NCBI GenBank assembly: GCA_029203165.1 | Contig: CP119308.1 | Location: 2,108,001-2,172,000, forward strand | Length of the DNA: 64,000 nt | From: Candidatus Microbacterium colombiense | GTDB lineage: Bacteria; Actinomycetota; Actinomycetes; Actinomycetales; Microbacteriaceae | Direction of reading: 5' to 3' | Part shown: positions 59,042 to 64,000 of the stretch, piece after piece | Position numbering within the stretch: the first letter of the stretch is position 1 | Layout of the letters: every line of letters starts with the position of its first letter | Notes under the pieces: generated by a model | What the model was told of the DNA's origin: nothing | The model's input: only the letters and a program-made list of their open reading frames with translations | Database searches by the model: none | Made by a program: the position numbers and the translations under genes

Positions 59042-59515
59042 CTAGTCATTGACGGGACGGACGGTGGCGGTCGCCCCGGAGATCGCCGTGACGGCGACCG
59101 CGGAACCTTGGGGGATCGGCACGGACGTGGCGGTGCGGGCGGTCCAGGTGTCTCCGTTGCTGAGCTTGACCTGACCGGAGATCTGTGTGACGTCCTGCAG
59201 GGCCGTACCGCGCAGATCGATGAGGGCGTCGATGTTCGACTTGGTGGGATCCTCTCCTCGGTGCAACCGCTTGATGAGCGGAGGCCGGAGGAAGAGGATG
59301 AAGAGCGCAGCCGCTGCGGCGGCGATGAGCACCTGGACCCAGACGGGGATGCCGACGAAGTCGGTGAGCAAACCGACGGCGCTGCCGAAGCTCAGCATCA
59401 GGAAGGTGAAATCCAGCGTCAGCATCTCGATCACGAGGAAGACGGCGATCAGGATCAACCAGCCGATCCATGCCCATTGGTCGATGAACTCTACGAATGT
59501 CGCGAAATTGTCCAT
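59042..59515 (-). CDS. NfeD-like membrane protein
   Basis: This encodes 157 residues. Two to three N-terminal membrane helices (IGWLILIAVFLVIEMLTLDF, LTDFVGIPVWVQVLIAAAAAAL) precede an OB-fold C-terminus (LRGTALQDVTQISGQVKLSNGDTWTARTA) characteristic of short NfeD. It works with the SPFH protein encoded next in membrane quality control. AAGGAGG lies 4 bases before ATG 59515; TAGGTT upstream (minus strand) fits the -10. Confidence 0.9.
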   Translation of the reverse strand: MDNFATFVEFIDQWAWIGWLILIAVFLVIEMLTLDFTFLMLSFGSAVGLLTDFVGIPVWVQVLIAAAAAALFILFLRPPLIKRLHRGEDPTKSNIDALIDLRGTALQDVTQISGQVKLSNGDTWTARTATSVPIPQGSAVAVTAISGATATVRPVND

Positions 59516-59634
59516 GCGGCCTCCTTTCGGTCAACCTATCATGTGGTCACGGCGCGATCTCGGCGGCGCGTGGCTGCCTTGGTAGTCTGGTCGAGCCGTG
59601 TGATCGCGGCGTTTCACGCACCAGAGGAGTCACC

Positions 59635-60399
59635 GTGACCGACGTTCTTCCCGCAGGTTCTCTCGACGGCAAGGTCGCTCTTGTCACCGGCTCATCGCGG
59701 GGGATCGGCGCCGATACCGTGCGGTACCTCGCTCAGGCGGGCGCTGACGTCGTCATCAACTTCCGCAACAAGGCCCCGCGCGCGGAGAAGCTCGCTGCGG
59801 AACTGCGCGAGCTCGGCGGCCGCGCTCTCGTCGTCGGCGCAGACCTCACCGACCCCGAGTCGATCGCCGCGATGTTCGAGGCGATCCGGGCCGAGTACGG
59901 CCGACTGGACGTGCTCGTCCTCAACGCTTCCGGCGGCATGGAGTCCGGCATGGCCGCCGACTACGCGCTCACGTTGAACCGCGATGCGCAGGTCAACGTG
60001 CTCGACGCAGCGACGCCGCTTCTCGGTGAAGGGTCACGCGTGGTCTTCGTGACCAGCCACCAGGCGCATTTCATTCGCACCACCCCGACCATGCCCGAGT
60101 ACGAGCCCGTGGCGCTGTCCAAGCGCGCGGGGGAGGATGCGCTGCGAGAGCTCATCCCTGGGCTCGCCGAGAAGGGGATCGGCTTCACGGTCGTCTCCGG
60201 CGACATGATCGAGGGCACGATCACCGCGACGCTGCTCGAGCGCGCGAACCCGGGCGCGATCGCCGAACGTCGCGAATCGGCAGGCAAGCTCTACAACGTC
60301 TCGGAGTTCGCCGCCGAGGTGGCACAGGCTGCGGTCGACCCGGTGCCCGCCGACAACACCCGCCTCGTCGGCGACGTGAGCGCCTTCGCCGCCGAGTAG
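59635..60399 (+). CDS. Short-chain dehydrogenase/reductase, atypical active site
   Basis: This encodes 254 residues. The NAD(P)-binding motif VTGSSRGIG (18-26), NFRNKA region, and the LVLNASGG strand follow SDR order. Ser 141 is in FVTSHQAHF and Lys 163 in YEPVALSKRAG, but the residue four before the lysine is Val 159 and the nearest tyrosine is Tyr 156. The canonical YxxxK is therefore absent. Substrate unknown. GAGGAG lies 5 bases before GTG 59635, which sets the start; TAGTCT at 59583-59588 fits a -10. Confidence 0.85.
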   Translation: MTDVLPAGSLDGKVALVTGSSRGIGADTVRYLAQAGADVVINFRNKAPRAEKLAAELRELGGRALVVGADLTDPESIAAMFEAIRAEYGRLDVLVLNASGGMESGMAADYALTLNRDAQVNVLDAATPLLGEGSRVVFVTSHQAHFIRTTPTMPEYEPVALSKRAGEDALRELIPGLAEKGIGFTVVSGDMIEGTITATLLERANPGAIAERRESAGKLYNVSEFAAEVAQAAVDPVPADNTRLVGDVSAFAAE

Positions 60400-60412
60400 A
60401 CCTCGTATACGT

Positions 60413-60452
60413 GAATGAGGCTCCTCCTGCTGGTGCAGGAGGGGCCTCATTC
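60413..60452. terminator. Strong bidirectional stem-loop terminator
   Basis: An 18-bp stem (GAATGAGGCTCCTCCTGC with its partner, one T-G wobble) and a TGGT loop lie between the convergent SDR and DUF308 genes. Confidence 0.88.
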
Positions 60453-60466
60453 GGTTTCGAGCAAGC

Positions 60467-61063
60467 TCAGGCTGCGGCGTCCTGCTGGACGGACGCGACG
60501 AAGCCCTTCGCCTCTTTGCCGATCGTGATCGCGCGGACGATCTGCACGATGCCGAGGATGACCAGCGAGATTCCGAAGAACAGCCAGAACGCCAGACCGG
60601 CGATCACCGGCGAGAACAGGACCACGATTCCCGCGATGATGCTGAGCACGGCGTAGAGGAGCGTCCAGACGCGCGATCCGTCCTGGCCGAGGAGCGTCAG
60701 AGCCACGACACCGTCCACGATCCAGCTGATGCCGATGAAGATGACGACGACCAGAGCGAGCGTGGCGGCTGCGACGCCGAGGTTGGCGAACGCGATGACG
60801 CCGGCGACGATGTAGAGCAGGCCGAGCACGATGTGGCCGATGCGCGCCCATCCGCCCTTCGCGCTCGAGAAGATGCCGAGACCGATGTAGACCAGACCGG
60901 CGATGACGAGGTAGGAGGCGAAGATCGCTGTCACGATGACGGCGGACTTGACCGGCCACACGAGCAGGACGATACCGGCGATCAAGGCGATGACACCGGA
61001 GACCGCGAGAGTGATGCGAATCGACTTGAAGAGTGACTTCGCCTCGGTGAGTGCTTCGGACAT
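60467..61063 (-). CDS. HdeD/DUF308-family membrane protein
   Basis: This encodes 198 residues with six short membrane helices in three hairpins (ITLAVSGVIALIAGIVLLVWP, VIVTAIFASYLVIAGLVYIGL, ISWIVDGVVALTLLG, LLYAVLSIIAGIVVLFSP, LAFWLFFGISLVILG). HdeD proteins have been linked to acid stress in E. coli, but the function in actinobacteria is unknown. AAAGGGG lies 6 bases before ATG 61063. Confidence 0.87.
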   Translation of the reverse strand: MSEALTEAKSLFKSIRITLAVSGVIALIAGIVLLVWPVKSAVIVTAIFASYLVIAGLVYIGLGIFSSAKGGWARIGHIVLGLLYIVAGVIAFANLGVAAATLALVVVIFIGISWIVDGVVALTLLGQDGSRVWTLLYAVLSIIAGIVVLFSPVIAGLAFWLFFGISLVILGIVQIVRAITIGKEAKGFVASVQQDAAA

Positions 61064-61200
61064 GGGGGACCCCTTTTCTGAGAAGATCCTGTGAGGATCA
61101 ACTCAGGGTAGCGCTCCCACGTTGCTCCATGGGGGAGGACTCTCGGTGCGCGTCGTCGAAGGTCATGGAGCGAGATGCGCGGTCATGGCAGGATCATCTC

Positions 61201-61641
61201 GTGGCACCGGACGATGAGGCTCATCTGCGCGAACTCGCAGTGATGAGGAGAGTGCGGGATCGTATCGACCGGGAGTACGCGCTACCACTGGACGTCGAGG
61301 CTCTCGCGCGCGGTGTGCACATGTCTGCCGGGCACCTGAGCCGGAGGTTCCGGGAGGCATATGGAGAGTCGCCCTACTCGTACCTGATGACTCGGCGGAT
61401 CGAACGCGCCATGGCCCTTCTCCGCCGCGGAGACCTCAGCGTCACCGAGGTGTGCTTCGAAGTCGGGTCGTCGTCGTTGGGCACCTTCAGCACGCGATTC
61501 ACCGAGCTCGTCGGTGTCCCACCCAGCGTGTACCGTGAACGAGCCGCGCACGTGGAGGGCATTCCCGTCTTCCAGGCCAAACAGGTCACCAGACCGATCA
61601 GGAATCAAGAAGCACCGCGCACCGATGCGCACCTAACGTGA
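61201..61641 (+). CDS. AraC-family transcription regulator (HTH domain only)
   Basis: This encodes about 146 residues. Two helix-turn-helix units are clear: LPLDVEALARGVHMSAGHLSRRFREAY and LSVTEVCFEVGSSSLGTFSTRFTELVGVPPSVYR. No ligand domain precedes them, a MarA/SoxS-like size. GTG 61201 is preceded by AGGA 7 bases away; longer in-frame starts upstream lie beyond the neighbouring promoter. It overlaps the VOC gene by GTGA and probably controls it and the UvrA-like gene. Confidence 0.85.
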   Translation: MAPDDEAHLRELAVMRRVRDRIDREYALPLDVEALARGVHMSAGHLSRRFREAYGESPYSYLMTRRIERAMALLRRGDLSVTEVCFEVGSSSLGTFSTRFTELVGVPPSVYRERAAHVEGIPVFQAKQVTRPIRNQEAPRTDAHLT

Positions 61642-62057
61642 GCACCATGAACATCAGCATCCACTACGCCTTCCTCCCGCATACCGACGCCGACGCGGCT
61701 CTCGGGTTCTACAGAGATGCACTCGGTTTCGAGGTGCGCAACGACGTCGGCTACGACGGTCTGCGCTGGCTCACCGTCGGCCCCGCCGGTCAGCCCGAGA
61801 CGTCGATCGTGCTGCATCCGCCGGCAACGGATCCCGGCATCACCGAGGACGAGCGACGCACGATCCTCGAGCTGATCGCCAAGGGGAGCTACGGCGCGTT
61901 GACGCTCGCGAGCGACGACCTCGATCAGCTGTTCGAGCGTCTCGTCGAACAGGGCGCCGATGTCGTTCAGGAACCGATGGACCAGCCTTACGGTGTGCGC
62001 GACTGCGCCTTCCGCGATCCCGCGGGCAATCTGCTCCGAATCAACCAGGCCGGCTGA
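61638..62057 (+). CDS. VOC/glyoxalase-bleomycin resistance-family protein
   Basis: This encodes 139 residues with two beta-alpha-beta-beta-beta repeats. The first is around HYAFLPHTDADAALGFYRDALGFEV and the second around DDLDQLFERLVEQGADVVQE, ending YGVRDCAFRDPAGNLLRINQ. A glutamate or histidine metal set is only partly kept. Members act as isomerases, dioxygenases or drug-binding proteins. GTG 61638 overlaps the AraC stop; ATG 61647 is the alternative. Confidence 0.85.
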   Translation: MSTMNISIHYAFLPHTDADAALGFYRDALGFEVRNDVGYDGLRWLTVGPAGQPETSIVLHPPATDPGITEDERRTILELIAKGSYGALTLASDDLDQLFERLVEQGADVVQEPMDQPYGVRDCAFRDPAGNLLRINQAG

Positions 62058-62087
62058 TCTCTCAGCCTCATATCTCGAAGGATGCCG

Positions 62088-64000
62088 ATGTCTTCTGACT
62101 CACACGCCGCCGACAGCCACGATCTGATCCGCGTCCAGGGCGCTCGGGAGAACAACCTCAAAGAGGTCAGTGTCGACATCCCGAAGCGCCGATTGACGGT
62201 GTTCACCGGCGTGTCCGGTTCCGGAAAGAGCTCGCTCGTCTTCGACACCATCGCGGCCGAGTCGCGGCGCATGATCGACGAGACGTACAGCGCGTTCGTG
62301 CAGGGATTCATGCCGTCTGTGCCTCGACCCGACGTCGATGTGCTCGAGGGATTGACGACCGCCATCATCGTGAACCAGGAACGCCTCGGGGCGAATCCGA
62401 GGTCGACGGTCGGCACCGTGACCGATGCGAACGCCATGCTGCGCATCCTGTTCAGCAAGCTGGGCAGCCCCTATATCGGGGGGCCGACGGCGTTCTCCTT
62501 CAACATTCCCACGCAGCGGGCGAGCGGCGTGATGACCGGGCCCGGCGGTGAGAAGAAGATCGTCAAGGATGCGATCTATCTCGGTGGCATGTGCCCGCGC
62601 TGCGAGGGCAGGGGAGCGGTCTCCGATCTCGATCTCTCCCAGATCGTCGATGAGTCGAAGTCCCTCGATGAGGGCGCGATCATGGTGCCCGGCTACACCG
62701 CCGACGGCTGGATGGTGAAGGGGTTCTCCCAGTCCGGCTTCTACCCGGCCGACAAGCCGATCGAGCAGTTCAGCGAGAAGCAGCGGCATCTCTTCCTCTA
62801 CGGCGAGGTGACGAAGGTCAAGATCTCCGGTATCAACATGACCTACGAGGGCCTCATCCCGAAGATCACGAAGGCGATGCTGTCGAAGGATCTCGATGCG
62901 CTGCAGCCGCACATCCGTGCGTTCGTCGAACGGGTGGCGACGTTCGCCGTGTGCCCCGACTGCGACGGCACACGGCTGACCGAAGGCGCACGCTCGTCGA
63001 AGATCGAGGGCGTGAGCATCGCCGATGCCTGTCGGATGCAGGTCACCGATCTCGCTTCCTGGGTGCGTGGGCTCTCCCTGCCGGGGGCCGATCCGCTGCT
63101 CGAGGCGCTGAGTGCGAATCTCGACGCCTTCGTGACGCTCGGGCTCGGATACCTCAGCCTCGAACGTCCCTCCGGGACGTTGTCCGGGGGAGAGGCACAG
63201 CGCATCAAGATGCTGCGTCATCTCGGTTCGTCGCTCACCGACATCACCTATGTGTTCGACGAGCCGACGATCGGGCTGCATCCGCACGACATCCAGCGCA
63301 TGAATGGCCTTCTCATCAAGCTGCGCGACAAGGGCAACACCGTTCTGGTGGTCGAGCACAAGCCGGAGACGATCGTCATCGCGGACCATGTCGTCGACCT
63401 CGGCCCCGGGGCGGGCAGTGCGGGCGGCGAGATCTGCTTCGAAGGCACCGTCGACGGTCTGAAGGCGAGCGGCACGCGAACAGGTGATCACCTCGAGGAT
63501 CGTGCGACCTTGAAGGAGACCGTACGCGCAGGCAACGGGACGATCGAAGTGCGCGGCGCGACGGCGAACAATCTGCAGAACGTCGATGTCGACATCCCCA
63601 CCGGTGTCCTCACCGTCATCACCGGCGTCGCAGGATCCGGTAAGAGCTCATTGATCCATGGGTCGGTGTCTCGTCTCGACGGCGTGGTGGCGATCGATCA
63701 GGGGGCGATCAAGGGCTCTCGTCGCAGCAATCCGGCCACGTACACCGGTCTTCTCGAGCCGATCCGCAAGGCGTTCGCGAAGGTGAACGGCGTCAAGCCG
63801 GCCCTCTTCAGCGCGAACTCCGAGGGCGCCTGCCCGACCTGCAAGGGTGCGGGCGTCATCATCACCGAGCTCGGTTTCATGGACTCGATCGAGACGCCGT
63901 GCGAGGACTGCGGTGGCAAGCGCTTCCAAGCGAGCGTGCTGGAGTACAAGCTCGCCGGCAAGGACATCACGGAGGTGCTCGATCTGCCCGTCTCCGAGGC
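62088..64000 (+). CDS. UvrA-like ABC ATPase (excinuclease A paralogue), 3' truncated by window edge
   Basis: The frame is open from ATG 62088 to the window end (637 residues, no stop). Two nucleotide-binding domains show Walker A GVSGSGKSS (41-49) and GVAGSGKSS (about 513), signature LSGGEAQRIKML (about 365) and Walker B VFDEPTIGLHP. Zinc modules CPRCEG/CPDCDG and CPTCKG/CEDCGG are visible. The UvrB-binding insert of canonical UvrA is absent, so it is a UvrA2/drug-resistance-type paralogue. GAAGG precedes ATG 62088 with 6-base spacing. It lies 30 bases after the VOC gene and likely shares its regulator. Confidence 0.85.
   Translation, partial: MSSDSHAADSHDLIRVQGARENNLKEVSVDIPKRRLTVFTGVSGSGKSSLVFDTIAAESRRMIDETYSAFVQGFMPSVPRPDVDVLEGLTTAIIVNQERLGANPRSTVGTVTDANAMLRILFSKLGSPYIGGPTAFSFNIPTQRASGVMTGPGGEKKIVKDAIYLGGMCPRCEGRGAVSDLDLSQIVDESKSLDEGAIMVPGYTADGWMVKGFSQSGFYPADKPIEQFSEKQRHLFLYGEVTKVKISGINMTYEGLIPKITKAMLSKDLDALQPHIRAFVERVATFAVCPDCDGTRLTEGARSSKIEGVSIADACRMQVTDLASWVRGLSLPGADPLLEALSANLDAFVTLGLGYLSLERPSGTLSGGEAQRIKMLRHLGSSLTDITYVFDEPTIGLHPHDIQRMNGLLIKLRDKGNTVLVVEHKPETIVIADHVVDLGPGAGSAGGEICFEGTVDGLKASGTRTGDHLEDRATLKETVRAGNGTIEVRGATANNLQNVDVDIPTGVLTVITGVAGSGKSSLIHGSVSRLDGVVAIDQGAIKGSRRSNPATYTGLLEPIRKAFAKVNGVKPALFSANSEGACPTCKGAGVIITELGFMDSIETPCEDCGGKRFQASVLEYKLAGKDITEVLDLPVSE

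Noticed and set aside
62088..64000. Canonical uvrA of nucleotide excision repair
   Set aside because: The UvrB-binding insert is missing and the protein is shorter between the first Walker A and the signature than canonical UvrA.

Overview
The window is high-GC DNA with dense, mostly operonic genes, many ATGA/GTGA/TTGA four-base overlaps between successive genes, and many genes whose start codon lies 6-7 bases after a TANNNT -10 hexamer (leaderless transcripts). RbpA, PafB/PafC, HelY, group II truncated haemoglobin, an LAXTG-type surface protein, and the accD1-accA1-acyl-CoA dehydrogenase-maoC-citE-bkd locus all point to an actinobacterium. Overall it looks like Microbacteriaceae, probably Microbacterium or a close relative (inference; no database search was possible). 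No CRISPR array, rRNA, transposase, intact prophage or replication origin was seen.

Layout: 1-5.3 kb holds two thioesterases, a flavin dehydrogenase coupled to truncated haemoglobin and an MscS channel. 5.3-10.7 kb holds pepN, hemH, rpiB and a nei-type glycosylase; each is full length by content but broken by numerous single-base indels, which looks like a low-quality assembly patch rather than gene decay. 10.7-20.1 kb holds an amidohydrolase, Dps, a gamma-carbonic-anhydrase-like protein, tRNA-Met, a Crp-like regulator, an SdrD-B/LAXTG surface protein, a BrkB-like membrane protein, a DEDDh exonuclease, an alpha/beta hydrolase and an Lrp/AsnC regulator. 20.3-30.4 kb is a branched-chain amino acid (mainly leucine) catabolic region: branched-chain 2-oxoacid dehydrogenase E1alpha/E1beta/E2, a TetR regulator with a perfect 20-bp palindrome, then carboxylase beta, carboxylase alpha, acyl-CoA dehydrogenase, MaoC hydratase and CitE-type lyase. 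30.4-35.5 kb holds a histidine phosphatase, sirtuin, TrmH-type methyltransferase, SGNH hydrolase and DEAD-box helicase. 35.6-39.9 kb holds a ferritin-like/CCC1 transporter and a DUF4956 - VTC polymerase - beta-helix lipoprotein operon.

39.9-43.8 kb is an accessory stretch that ends beside tRNA-Leu(GAG). It has a broken secreted-protein gene, a membrane protein, a three-gene operon with two small secreted proteins, an excisionase-like HTH protein and a remnant of a glycosyltransferase/GtrA gene. 43.9-57.2 kb returns to core genes: M20 peptidase, UppP, PAC2 protein, HAD phosphatase, TrmI, FKBP-like lipoprotein, PafB, PafC, TatA, TatC (one frameshift), HelY, Lnt and RbpA. 57.3-64 kb holds a GDPD-SPFH-NfeD operon, an SDR without the usual catalytic tyrosine, a DUF308 membrane protein, and an AraC-VOC-UvrA-like cluster cut by the window end.

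The most attractive uncharacterised units are the DUF4956/VTC/lipoprotein operon and the small secreted-protein operon in the accessory stretch. The most important technical observation is the indel-rich 5.7-10.7 kb segment.
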